Part shown: positions 26,951 to 35,614 of the stretch, piece by piece
Layout of the letters: the number at the start of each line of letters is the position of its first letter
Position numbering within the stretch: the stretch's first letter is position 1
Source of the DNA: JAXMCI01 sp046349435
GTDB lineage: Bacteria > Pseudomonadota > Alphaproteobacteria > Dongiales > Dongiaceae
Direction of reading: 5' to 3'
Assembly: GCA_046349435.1 (NCBI GenBank)
Contig: JAXMCI010000008.1
Coordinates: 124,001 to 188,000, forward strand
Length of the DNA: 64,000 nucleotides
Position numbers and translations under genes: made by a program
The notes under the pieces: model-generated
Database searches by the model: none
Told to the model about the DNA's origin: nothing
What the model saw: the letters and a program-made list of their open reading frames with translations, nothing else

Positions 26951-27808
26951 TCAGCGCACCGGGTCGACCAGGTTCATCTCGGCGATGTGCCGCTGCAGGA
27001 AGAAGGCGACGAGCAGCGGCGGCACCACGGTGAGGCAGAGCGCGGCCGCCAGGTGGTCGGGCTGCGGCGCCTGGAAGAGGAATCCCGAGAGCGCCACCGG
27101 CAGGGTCACCGCCTCCGTGCCGGTGACCAGCACCGAGGCGTAGACGAACTCGTTCCAGGAGAAGAGGAAGGCGATGATCGCCGCGACGGTGATGCCGCTG
27201 CGCGCCATCGGGATGATGACGAAGAACAGCGTGTAGAGCCGCGAGAACCCGTCGATGCGGGCGAGCTGCTCGACCGGCGGCAGGTTGCGGAAGAAGCCGA
27301 TCAGCATCCAGGTGACGAAGGGGATGGTGACGGTGAGGGTGACGATCACCAGCCCGGTCAAGGTGCCGACCAGCTCGAGCTGGACGTAGAGCGAGTAGAA
27401 CGGGATCAGCGTCGAGACCGGCGGCAGCGAGGCGGCGAGCAGCACCGCGGCGAGCAGCAGGTTCTTGTAGGCGAACTCCAGCCGGGCGAAGACGTAGGCC
27501 AGCGGCACCACGAAGATCATCGTCAGGATCGTCACGATGATGGCGACGATGATGCTGTTGCGGATCCCGTCGATCACCTGGCTGGCCTGGCCCGAGGCCG
27601 GCAGGTCGATGCCGTTGGCGGTGTGGTAGTCGAAGCCGAAGATGTTGAAGAAGGCGCCCGGCTGCGGATTGGGCGGGAAGAAGTAGGGCGGGTAGTGCGC
27701 CACCTCGCCGATCGTCTCGAACCCCAGCTTGAGGAACCAGTAGAGCGGCAGCAGCGTCCAGAGGATCGCCACCGCCACCGCGAGCCGGGCCCAGACCTTC
27801 GAGCTCAT
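26951..27808 (-). CDS. Sugar ABC transporter permease, MalG type
   Basis: A 285-residue inner-membrane permease with six predicted helices. The cytoplasmic EAA-type loop reads EQLARIDGFSRLYTLFFVIIP, a slightly unusual variant of EAAxxDGA. The start codon overlaps the stop of the partner permease as ATGA. It ends ten bases before the Gfo/Idh start. Together with the partner and the binding protein it forms a carbohydrate importer that lacks its own ATPase gene. Confidence 0.92.
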   Translation of the reverse strand: MSSKVWARLAVAVAILWTLLPLYWFLKLGFETIGEVAHYPPYFFPPNPQPGAFFNIFGFDYHTANGIDLPASGQASQVIDGIRNSIIVAIIVTILTMIFVVPLAYVFARLEFAYKNLLLAAVLLAASLPPVSTLIPFYSLYVQLELVGTLTGLVIVTLTVTIPFVTWMLIGFFRNLPPVEQLARIDGFSRLYTLFFVIIPMARSGITVAAIIAFLFSWNEFVYASVLVTGTEAVTLPVALSGFLFQAPQPDHLAAALCLTVVPPLLVAFFLQRHIAEMNLVDPVR

Positions 27809-28725
27809 CGCGCCTCGCGTCGTCCCCAGAGGAGGTAGAGCAGCGTCGTCGCCGCCAGGATCAGCGCCAGCAGGTAGAAGGACATGGCGGCGCCGTAGCC
27901 GAGATTGAGGTCCTGGAAGCTGATCTTGTAGAGCTGGTAGGTCAGCACCTCCGAGGCATCGCCGGGCCCGCCGCGGCTCATCGTGTAGATGTAGTCGAAG
28001 GCGCGCAGCGACAGCACCGTGATGATGCAGGTGAAGACGAACAGGGTGAAGCGCAGCGGCGGCAGGGTGACGTGGCGGAACACCTCCCAGCGCCGCATGC
28101 GGTCGATCGCCGCCAGGTCGTAGAGCCGCGTCGGCGTGGTCGCCATGCTGGCGAGCAGGAAGAAGGCGAGCAGCGGGGCGAGGTTCCAGGCATTGCCGAT
28201 GGCGAGCAGCTCGATGATCCAGGCGCGCGCCATCAGGTTGACCGCGTCCTGGCTGCCGAACAGGTGGGCGATGGCGGTGGCGAGCCCGGTCTGGCCCTGG
28301 GTCAGGCACTGGAAGAGGATGCCGGCGCCGTAGGGCGACACCGCCCAGGGCAGGATGACGATGGCCCGCACCAGCCCGCGCCCGCGCATCGGCCGGTTGA
28401 GGATCAGCGCCAGCCCGAGCCCGATCAGCAGCGTCAGGATCACCGATTCGACGGTGAAGCGGATCGAGACGATCGTGGAGTTCCAGAAGGCGGCGTCGCC
28501 CAGCACGTCGCGGTAGTTGTCGAGGCCGACGAAGTCGGCCTGGTAGCCGCCGAAGAACTGGATGCTCTCGAAGCTGAGCCACGCCGCATAGCCCAGCGGA
28601 TAGGCCACCACCAGCAGCAGGAAGCAGACCACCGGCAGCGCCATCAGCAGGGCGAACTGCAGGTTGGTCAGCTCCGTCGTCCGCCGGACGAGGCTCGCCG
28701 ACCCGGCGCGGCCCCGGGTGGCCAT
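27805..28725 (-). CDS. Sugar ABC transporter permease, MalF type
   Basis: A 306-residue permease with six helices; the N-terminal one is FALLMALPVVCFLLLVVAYPL. The coupling loop reads YDLAAIDRMRRWEVFRHVTLPPL, a good EAA-type match. Its stop overlaps the next permease start by four bases. Between it and the upstream binding-protein gene lie two strong hairpins, a common device for producing more binding protein than permease. Confidence 0.92.
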   Translation of the reverse strand: MATRGRAGSASLVRRTTELTNLQFALLMALPVVCFLLLVVAYPLGYAAWLSFESIQFFGGYQADFVGLDNYRDVLGDAAFWNSTIVSIRFTVESVILTLLIGLGLALILNRPMRGRGLVRAIVILPWAVSPYGAGILFQCLTQGQTGLATAIAHLFGSQDAVNLMARAWIIELLAIGNAWNLAPLLAFFLLASMATTPTRLYDLAAIDRMRRWEVFRHVTLPPLRFTLFVFTCIITVLSLRAFDYIYTMSRGGPGDASEVLTYQLYKISFQDLNLGYGAAMSFYLLALILAATTLLYLLWGRREAR

Positions 28726-28739
28726 CAGGCGGGCGGCCG

Positions 28740-28787
28740 CCCGGCCGGGTCGCTCGACCCGGCCGGGACGGACCGTGCGACGGTCCG
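28740..28787. other. Two intercistronic stem-loops
   Basis: The first has perfect 13-base arms, CCCGGCCGGGTCG at 28740-28752 and its complement at 28755-28767, with a two-base centre. The second has 8-base arms, CGGACCGT at 28769-28776 and ACGGTCCG at 28780-28787, with a three-base loop. Both lie between the binding-protein gene and its permeases. No T-run follows, so mRNA protection or partial attenuation is more likely than full termination. Confidence 0.65.
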
Positions 28788-28820
28788 GGGCTGCAGGCTC
28801 GGACGCATCGGGCCGGCGGC

Positions 28821-30191
28821 TCAGCCGACCTTGTACTTCTTGTTGAGCTGCGTGATCTTCTCGTTGGTCGCGTCGATCACGTCCTTGACCGCGAGGTCCT
28901 TGAGGAAGAAGGCGAACAGCTTCTCCTTCATCCAGGAATTGTATTCCTCGGCCCAGACGACGTTGAAGATGCCCTTCGGATAGGGCGTGTGCGCGTAGAC
29001 CTCGATCAGCTTGTCGTAGTCGTTGGGGTCGACCAGCGAGGCCTTGATCGAGGCCGTGGCCTGGGGGCCTTCCATGACCTCCTTGTAGGCCGAGAAGAGC
29101 ATCGACTCCTTCATCCAGCGATTGCCGACGAAGATGTCGCCGTTCTGGTCCTTGTAGCCGTACCAGCTGGCGAAGCGCTTGAGGTCCTCGGTCGCGGCGT
29201 CCGGCCGCTTGCGCGAGGTCATCATGTAGATGGCGCTGTCGATCATGCCCCAGCTCTGCCCCTGATAGGGCAGGAAGCCGGTCTTCCCGGCGATCTGCGG
29301 CGACTTCTGCGGGTCGTTGAACTGCTTGATGTCGTAGATCTGCTGCGGGCTGATGACGTAGCGGCCGGAGCGGAAGGCGCCGATGTAGGAGGCCTCGTTG
29401 TAGCTCAGCACCTCCTCGGAGACGAAGCCGTCCTTCCAGATCTTCTTCCAGTCCTCCAGCGTCTGGCCGCACGGCCCGTCGACGGTCAGCATCGGCTTGT
29501 GCGTCTCGGCGTCGGCGATCTGGCCGCCGCGGTTCATCACCTCGAGCGCGTAGCCCCAGGCGATGCCGAACCACTCGTTGAACCAGTGCGGCAGGAAGGG
29601 CTGCTTCTCGCCCTTGTCGCGCAGCTTGTAGAGCAGCGCGTAGAGCTCCGGCCAGTTCTTCGGGTAGTTGCTCGCGTCGAACCCGGCCTTCTTGTACTTC
29701 TCCAGGTTGACCACCATGGTGCCGCGCACCGAGATGAAGTAGCTGAGCCCGAGCAGCTTGCCCTTGTGGGTCCAGGCCTCGCGGATGTTGGGGTACATGC
29801 CGGCGACGATGCTGTCATAGGCCGGCAGCTCGTTGGCCGGCATGATCCAGCCGCCCTCGAGGAAGCGCACGGCCTGCGAGGGATTGGCGTAGAACAGGTC
29901 GAGCTTCGCCTTGGCGATCAGGTCCTTCTGCATCAGGGCCGGGTAGTCGCCGGTCACCGTCGCGTAGTCGACGTGGCCGCCCAGCTCCTTGTTGTAGCGG
30001 TTGACGTTGTCCTGGACGATGTCGGTGCGGTACTCCCAGCCGCGGAAATAGACGGTCTCGTCGCTGGTCGCCTTCAGGGAGGCGGCGTCGGCCCGGGCCC
30101 GGCGCGGCAGGATGGCGGCCGACGCCGCCGCCAGACCGAGACCGACCGAACCCTTCAGGACCTTGCGCCGCGTCAAGCCGTTCTGCCTCAT
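28821..30191 (-). CDS. Tat-exported solute-binding protein of a sugar ABC importer
   Basis: A 456-residue extracellular binding protein. The start LTRRKVLKGSVGLGLAAASA carries a twin-arginine motif, so export in a folded state by the Tat route is likely. The mature protein has the layout of group-1 binding proteins (YFRGWEYRTDIVQDNVNRYN, then MPANELPAYDSIVAG and ISPQQIYDIKQF). It precedes two permease genes in the operon. The sugar is not readable, but neighbouring NanE and NanK-like genes suggest an amino sugar. Confidence 0.92.
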   Translation of the reverse strand: MRQNGLTRRKVLKGSVGLGLAAASAAILPRRARADAASLKATSDETVYFRGWEYRTDIVQDNVNRYNKELGGHVDYATVTGDYPALMQKDLIAKAKLDLFYANPSQAVRFLEGGWIMPANELPAYDSIVAGMYPNIREAWTHKGKLLGLSYFISVRGTMVVNLEKYKKAGFDASNYPKNWPELYALLYKLRDKGEKQPFLPHWFNEWFGIAWGYALEVMNRGGQIADAETHKPMLTVDGPCGQTLEDWKKIWKDGFVSEEVLSYNEASYIGAFRSGRYVISPQQIYDIKQFNDPQKSPQIAGKTGFLPYQGQSWGMIDSAIYMMTSRKRPDAATEDLKRFASWYGYKDQNGDIFVGNRWMKESMLFSAYKEVMEGPQATASIKASLVDPNDYDKLIEVYAHTPYPKGIFNVVWAEEYNSWMKEKLFAFFLKDLAVKDVIDATNEKITQLNKKYKVG

Positions 30192-30230
30192 GGTCGTCTT
30201 CCCTCCGTTGTCCGATTTCGGGACTTCTTC

Positions 30231-30989
<759 letters not shown>

Positions 30990-31010
30990 GCTGCGCGCGC
31001 CTTCCTCTGC

Positions 31011-31057
31011 AGGAAAAATCCCTTCAGAAGCTTCGCTCTCTCTGAAAAATTTTGTCA
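31011..31057. promoter_or_regulatory. AT-rich probable regulatory site upstream of nanE
   Basis: An unusually AT-rich stretch between nanE and the ROK kinase gene. It contains the near-palindrome TGAAAAATTTTGTCA at 31043-31057 and the inverted arms TTCAGA (31023-31028) and TCTGAA (31041-31046). A TTGACA reads on the minus strand inside it. RpiR-family regulators often bind A/T-rich palindromes of this kind, and an RpiR gene is two genes away, so an internal operator or promoter is likely. Confidence 0.45.
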
Positions 31058-31094
31058 AGGCCTTCGCCCGGGGAGTGCGGATTACCGGCGCGGA

Positions 31095-31967
31095 TTATTG
31101 TCCGGCGAGCGCAGCGGCGCCGACCAGCCCGGCGTCGGGGCCCAGCGCCGCCGCCACCACGGCGAGCCGGAACAGCGCCGGCGCCGCCGCCACCTGGGCG
31201 GCGACCCGGGCGGCGAAGCGGCGGTTGAGGCCGACGCTGCCGCCGAGCGCGACGCGGTCGAGATCGAGCGCGGCGCGCAGGTTGAGGCAGAGCTCGGCGA
31301 TGGCGCCCACCGCCTCGGCGACCACGGCGCCGGCCCGCGGATCCGACGCCGCGGCGGCGATCGCCTCGGCGGCGGCGACCGGCCGGCCGAGCGCGGCCGA
31401 GGCGCGGGCGGCGATGGCCCGGCCCGAGGCCAGCGCCTCGACGCAGCCGCGCCGGCCGCAGCCGCAGGGCGGCCCGTCCGGGCGCAGCACCATGTGGCCG
31501 AGATGGCCGGCCAGCCCGCGCGGGCCGGCCAGCAGGCGGCCGTCCACCACCACGCCGCCGCCGACCCCGGTCGAGACCGTCAGGAAGGCGAAGCCGGCGG
31601 CGCCGATGCCGGCGCCGGCGCGATGCTCGCCCCAGGCCGCCGCCTGGGCGTCGTTGACCAGCCGGACCGGCCGGCCGAGCGCCGCCTCGAGCAGCGGCCC
31701 GAGCGGCAGCCGGTCGGGCAGCCCGAGGGTGCCGGGATTGACCGAGGATACGGTGCCGTCGGCGACCAGCCCGGTGGTGGCGACGCCGACCGGGCCGGAG
31801 GCGCGCGGCAGCAGCGGCAGGGCGAGCGCGGCGACGGCCGCCACCAGCTCCGCGGCGTCGGCCGGCGTCGCCGCCTGGACCCGCGCCGCCACCCGGTCGC
31901 CGGCCACCAGCGCGGCGGCGATCTTGCTGCCGCCGATGTCGATGGCGAGCGTTCCGGCCGCGGCCAT
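31095..31967 (-). CDS. ROK-family sugar kinase, probably N-acetylmannosamine kinase
   Basis: A 290-residue ROK kinase. The ATP motif is LAIDIGGSKIAAALV at the start, the catalytic aspartate lies in RLVNDAQAAAWGEHRAG, and the zinc motif is CGCGRRGCVEALASG. It is next to nanE, which makes ManNAc the likeliest substrate; ROK kinases for GlcNAc or glucose look alike, so the NanK call rests on context. The start overlaps the upstream RpiR stop as TGATG. Confidence 0.88.
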   Translation of the reverse strand: MAAAGTLAIDIGGSKIAAALVAGDRVAARVQAATPADAAELVAAVAALALPLLPRASGPVGVATTGLVADGTVSSVNPGTLGLPDRLPLGPLLEAALGRPVRLVNDAQAAAWGEHRAGAGIGAAGFAFLTVSTGVGGGVVVDGRLLAGPRGLAGHLGHMVLRPDGPPCGCGRRGCVEALASGRAIAARASAALGRPVAAAEAIAAAASDPRAGAVVAEAVGAIAELCLNLRAALDLDRVALGGSVGLNRRFAARVAAQVAAAPALFRLAVVAAALGPDAGLVGAAALAGQ

Positions 31968-32842
31968 CAGAAGCTCCGGTCGGCGACGCTGCTGGCCGTC
32001 TCGGCGATCCGCTCGACCAGGTCGGGGCGGGCCGCGGCGAGGCCGGCGAAGATCGCGTCGACGATCAGCAGCTGGCTGATCTTCGAGGCGTAGGCGCCGC
32101 CGGTCAGCGGCGTCTCCGGCGAGGCGGCGAGCAGCACCGCGTCGCTGGCCGGCACCAGCGGGCTGCGGCTGCGGTTGGTGATGGCGACGACGAAGGCGCC
32201 GGCGGCGCGCGCCCGCTCCGCCACCTGCACCGCGTCGACGGTCGAGCCGGTGCTGGAGACGATGACGAAGGTGTCGGCCGGGCCGGCGGTGGCCGCCATC
32301 ATGGTCGCCGTGTGGGACTCCTCGGCCAGGACGGAGCGCAGGCCCAGCCGCAGCAGCTTGTAGCCGAGATAGCGGCAGGTGATCGCCGATGCGGCGACGC
32401 CGAACAGGTGGATCTGGGCCGAGCCGGCGAGCCGCTCGACGACCCGGGCGAGCAGCGCCCGGTCGAGCAGCTGGTCGGTCTCGGCCAGGGCCGCCGTGCC
32501 GCTCGCCACCAGCCCGCCGACCAGAGCGGCCGGCGCCGGCGGGCGCGCCGCCCGCTCGCCGGCGGCGAGCTCGGTGGCGAGCGCCAGCTTGAACTCCTGG
32601 AAGCCCTCGAACTCCAGCTCGCGGCAGAGCCGGATGACGCTGCTCTCCGAGCTGCCGGACTGGTCGGCCAGCTCCGTCACCGTCTGGGCGAGCAGCCGGC
32701 CGGGATCCGCGAGCACGTACTCGGCGATGCGGCCGAGCGCCGGGGTCAGGCCGCCGCGCAGCGCCCGCAGCCGGGCCAGCGCGTTGCGTGCCGGCGGCCG
32801 CCGCCGCGCCGTGATCCGCCCGTCGCCCTCCGCCGCCGCCAT
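31967..32842 (-). CDS. RpiR-family transcriptional regulator with SIS domain
   Basis: A 291-residue regulator. Residues about 25-100 form the RpiR helix-turn-helix domain (GRIAEYVLADPGRLLAQTV, then SSESSVIRLCRELEFEGFQE). A SIS sugar-phosphate-binding domain follows (QIHLFGVAASAITCRYLGYK, FVIVSSTGSTVDAVQVAERA). It is the first gene of the operon and overlaps the kinase. It probably senses an amino-sugar phosphate such as ManNAc-6-P, as NanR of this class does in Vibrio. Confidence 0.92.
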   Translation of the reverse strand: MAAAEGDGRITARRRPPARNALARLRALRGGLTPALGRIAEYVLADPGRLLAQTVTELADQSGSSESSVIRLCRELEFEGFQEFKLALATELAAGERAARPPAPAALVGGLVASGTAALAETDQLLDRALLARVVERLAGSAQIHLFGVAASAITCRYLGYKLLRLGLRSVLAEESHTATMMAATAGPADTFVIVSSTGSTVDAVQVAERARAAGAFVVAITNRSRSPLVPASDAVLLAASPETPLTGGAYASKISQLLIVDAIFAGLAAARPDLVERIAETASSVADRSF

Positions 32843-32987
32843 GCCTGTGGTCCTCGTGCCGCCCCGGCCCTGCACCGCCTCGGGCCCCGGCCAACCCCAT
32901 TGCAGAGGAAACCGCGCCCCTTCGCAACTGCGCCGAGGTCGGCGTATCCTGCCCGCCCGATTTTCCGGCAGCGAGGCGAGGACGAGG

Positions 32988-34007
32988 ATGGCGAAGCTCA
33001 ATCTGGCACTGGTGGGGGCCGGCTTCATGGGACGGTTCCACGCCCAGACGATCGCCGAGAGCGACGGCGCGCGGCTGGCCGCGGTGATCGACCTGTCGCA
33101 GCAGGCCGGCCCGCCGCTGGCCGAGGCGTTCGGCGCCGCCTACCTGCCCGACATCGAGGCCGGGCTGGCCCGCGGCGACCTCGACGGCTTCGTCGTGGCG
33201 CTGCCCGACCGGCTGCACCAGGCGGTGGCCTGCCGCCTGCTCGAGGCCGGCAAGCCGGTGCTGCTGGAGAAGCCGATGGCGCACGACCTGAAGACGGCGC
33301 GCGCCATCGCCGCGGCCGAGCGCAAGGGCGGCGGCCGGCTGATGGTCGGCCACATCCTGCGCTTCGACCCGCGCTACGTCGAGGCCGCCGCCGCGGTGCG
33401 CGAGGGCCGCATCGGCCAGCCGATCCACGCCAGCAGCGGCCGCTTCACGGTGCGCGACATCGGCACCCGGATGAACGGCAGCTCCAGCGTCTGCTTCTAT
33501 CTCGGCGTGCACGACGTCGACGCGCTGCAATGGATCACCGGCCGGGAGATCCGCAGCGTCTATTCGCGCGCCGTCTCGAAGCTGATGCCGAGCCTGGGCG
33601 TCGCCTCCGAGGACGCCATCTTCACCACCTGCGAGATGACCGACGGCATGGTCGGCCAGCTGCATTTCGGCTGGAGCCTGCCGTCCGACGTGCCGACCGG
33701 CATCTGGGCCCGCACCGAGGTGATCGGCAGCGAGGGGCTGATCGACCTCGACGTGCGCGACCACGGGCTGCGCACCCTGTCGCGCGGCCGCTGGAGCCTG
33801 CCGGACGGGCTGCACTGGCCGACCGTCAACGGCCGCATCATGGGCGACCTGCACGAGGAGGTCCGGCACTTCGCCGAGGCGGTGCGGGAGGACAAGCCGT
33901 TCGTCGTGCCGGTCGCCGACGCGATGCGCAACGTCGCCGTCAACGACGCCATCCTGCGCAGCGTCGCCAGCGGCAAGGCGGAGACGGTCGAGGACTGGCG
34001 GTCCTAG
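32988..34007 (+). CDS. Gfo/Idh/MocA-family dehydrogenase (copy B)
   Basis: A 339-residue dehydrogenase with the motif LALVGAGFMGRFHAQ, the EKP motif in LLEKPMAHDL, and LGVHDVDALQWITG. It matches copy A at 25918 along its whole length, most strongly in the last 150 residues (for example IDLDVRDHGLR and SRGRWSLPDGLHWP are shared). It is on the opposite strand, 145 bases from the RpiR start, so both may be controlled by that regulator. The start has an AGGACGAGG sequence before it. Confidence 0.92.
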   Translation: MAKLNLALVGAGFMGRFHAQTIAESDGARLAAVIDLSQQAGPPLAEAFGAAYLPDIEAGLARGDLDGFVVALPDRLHQAVACRLLEAGKPVLLEKPMAHDLKTARAIAAAERKGGGRLMVGHILRFDPRYVEAAAAVREGRIGQPIHASSGRFTVRDIGTRMNGSSSVCFYLGVHDVDALQWITGREIRSVYSRAVSKLMPSLGVASEDAIFTTCEMTDGMVGQLHFGWSLPSDVPTGIWARTEVIGSEGLIDLDVRDHGLRTLSRGRWSLPDGLHWPTVNGRIMGDLHEEVRHFAEAVREDKPFVVPVADAMRNVAVNDAILRSVASGKAETVEDWRS

Positions 34008-34032
34008 GACCGCCTCCGCCGATGCGCGGGCG

Positions 34033-34548
34033 CTACGCCGCCGCGGCCAGGCGCGCCGCGGTGGCGCGCTCGATCGCGGCGCAGGCCAGGCGATCGATCT
34101 TCAGCCGCCGGCGCAGCATCTGCATGGCCCGCAGCTCGTCGAGCGGCACCCGGCGGTCGATCGCGGCGACCTCGCAGGCCAGCGCGTAGAGGGTCTCGCG
34201 ATGGCGCGGCGGGACGCTGATCGCCACCAGCTCGACGGCGCGGGCCAGGCCGTCATCGCCGGCCAGCAGGCGCGCCGCGGCCTGGCTGAGCAGCGGCAGG
34301 CGATGGAGGTCGAAGCCGGCGAACACCGGCAGCGTGCGCACCAGCCCGGCAATGTGGTCGAGCTCCGCATCGTGCAGGTCGCGGTCGGAGGCGGCGACCG
34401 CGACCATGCCGTAGACGAGCGCGTCCTGCAGTGGCAGCGATCTCTCCCGCCCGCCCGGGCCGGCCTGCGGCGCGGCCGTGGCGGGCCGGACCCGCGCGGT
34501 CGAGGTGAGGGGGATCTCGGACGGGGCGGTGGGGGACGGCGTATTCAT
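34033..34548 (-). CDS. TerB-like tellurite-resistance family protein
   Basis: A 171-residue soluble helical protein. After a Pro/Thr-rich start, residues about 40-165 match the TerB fold, with two DxxxxxxE-type acidic helices: ASDRDLHDAELDHIAGLV and then EVAAIDRRVPLDELRAMQML. TerB proteins are thought to bind metal and act with the membrane protein TerC in stress response. A GGAGG ribosome site precedes the ATG. It lies 17 bases after the F0 c-subunit gene and ends the TerC-AtpB-AtpE-TerB operon. Confidence 0.75.
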   Translation of the reverse strand: MNTPSPTAPSEIPLTSTARVRPATAAPQAGPGGRERSLPLQDALVYGMVAVAASDRDLHDAELDHIAGLVRTLPVFAGFDLHRLPLLSQAAARLLAGDDGLARAVELVAISVPPRHRETLYALACEVAAIDRRVPLDELRAMQMLRRRLKIDRLACAAIERATAARLAAAA

Positions 34549-34565
34549 GGCAAGGCCTCCTTTCC

Positions 34566-34793
34566 TTAGGCAACGAACAGGACGATGAAGACGACGACCA
34601 GCGCGAACAGCGCCACCGCTTCGGTCAGCGCCATCCCGAGCAGGCCGATCTGCTGCACCGCGCCGCGCGAGGCGGGATTGCGGGCAACCGACGAGATCCA
34701 GTCGGCGAAGATGCGCCCCAGCGCCAGCGCCACCGCGGTGAGCGGCAGCAGGGCGAGGGCGATGGACAGGTATTTCATCCCGGTGTCGGTCAT
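34566..34793 (-). CDS. atpE: F0 ATP synthase subunit c with altered first helix
   Basis: A 75-residue c-ring subunit. The polar loop RNP is at residues 38-40, and the ion-binding carboxylate is Glu58 in MALTEAVALFALVV. In the first helix the usual GxGxGxG packing motif reads AVALALG (residues 20-26), that is AxAxAxG. In alkaliphilic Bacillus a similar alanine motif goes with a larger ring. The gene follows atpB by 11 bases. No b or b' gene follows; the next gene is TerB-like. A second start at 34778 would drop five residues. Confidence 0.88.
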   Translation of the reverse strand: MTDTGMKYLSIALALLPLTAVALALGRIFADWISSVARNPASRGAVQQIGLLGMALTEAVALFALVVVFIVLFVA

Positions 34794-34804
34794 GGGCTCC
34801 CTCG

Positions 34805-35584
34805 TCAGGCATGGTGCGGCACGCCCTCGCCGTGGCGCTCCGAGGCTTCCCGGATGTAGACGCAGGCGAGCAGCACGAAGATGTAGGCCTGGATGACGAA
34901 GACGACGGTCTCGAAGCCGTAGAAGACGGCGGTCATCAGCACCGGCAGCAGCCCGAGCAGGAAGCCGGCGAGCCCCAGCCCCTCGTTGAGCGCCGCGCTG
35001 AAATCGGCGAACAGCTTGATCATGATGTGCCCGGCGAGCACGTTGGCGAACAGGCGCACGCCGAGCGTGATCGGCCGCAGCAGGTACGAGACGACCTCGA
35101 CCAGCACGACCAGCGGGGCGACGAACCACGGCGTGCCGGCCGGCAGGAAGCTGCGGAAGAAGCCGAGCCCCTGGCGCCGGAACCCGAGCACGGTGACATA
35201 GCCGAAGACGATCAGCCCGAGCCCGAGCGTGACCACCACATGGCTGGTGAAGGTGAACTTCACCGGCGTCAGCCCGATCAGGCTGCCGAACAGGATGTAC
35301 ACGAACAGGGTGAGGAGGAAGGGCAGGTGGCGCCGGCCGTCCGGCCCGATCGCCGTCATGACGGTCTCGGCGACGAAGCCGTAGAGCGCCTCGGCGGCCG
35401 CCTGGAGCCGGCCCGGGACGAGCGCCGCCGGCCGCATCGCCAGCCACAGGAAGCCGGCCACCACCAGCACCGTCGCGGTCATCGCGGCGGCCGAGTTGGT
35501 GAAGGAGACGTCGAGGCCGAAGAGGTCGACCGCGAGATGCCGCTCGATCTCGAACTGGCGGATGACGTAGGGCGCCTCGGCCAT
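34805..35584 (-). CDS. atpB: F0 ATP synthase subunit a
   Basis: A 259-residue a subunit, the stator half of the ion channel. The essential arginine is in LGVRLFANVLAGHIMIKLF, and the family segments VDLFGLDVSFTNSA and SLIGLTPVKFTFTSHVVV are present, with about six membrane helices. It looks complete and functional. In related bacteria this gene is followed by atpE and two b-type genes; here only atpE follows. The gene lies 30 bases after the TerC-like gene. Confidence 0.93.
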   Translation of the reverse strand: MAEAPYVIRQFEIERHLAVDLFGLDVSFTNSAAAMTATVLVVAGFLWLAMRPAALVPGRLQAAAEALYGFVAETVMTAIGPDGRRHLPFLLTLFVYILFGSLIGLTPVKFTFTSHVVVTLGLGLIVFGYVTVLGFRRQGLGFFRSFLPAGTPWFVAPLVVLVEVVSYLLRPITLGVRLFANVLAGHIMIKLFADFSAALNEGLGLAGFLLGLLPVLMTAVFYGFETVVFVIQAYIFVLLACVYIREASERHGEGVPHHA

Positions 35585-35614
35585 TTTCCGACTCCCTGCT
35601 CTTCCCGGCCCCGC

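Noticed and set aside
31058..31060. TTG start giving a longer NanE
   Set aside because: It would translate the AT-rich regulatory stretch as an N-terminal extension unlike the family. The GTG at 30989 has a better ribosome site.
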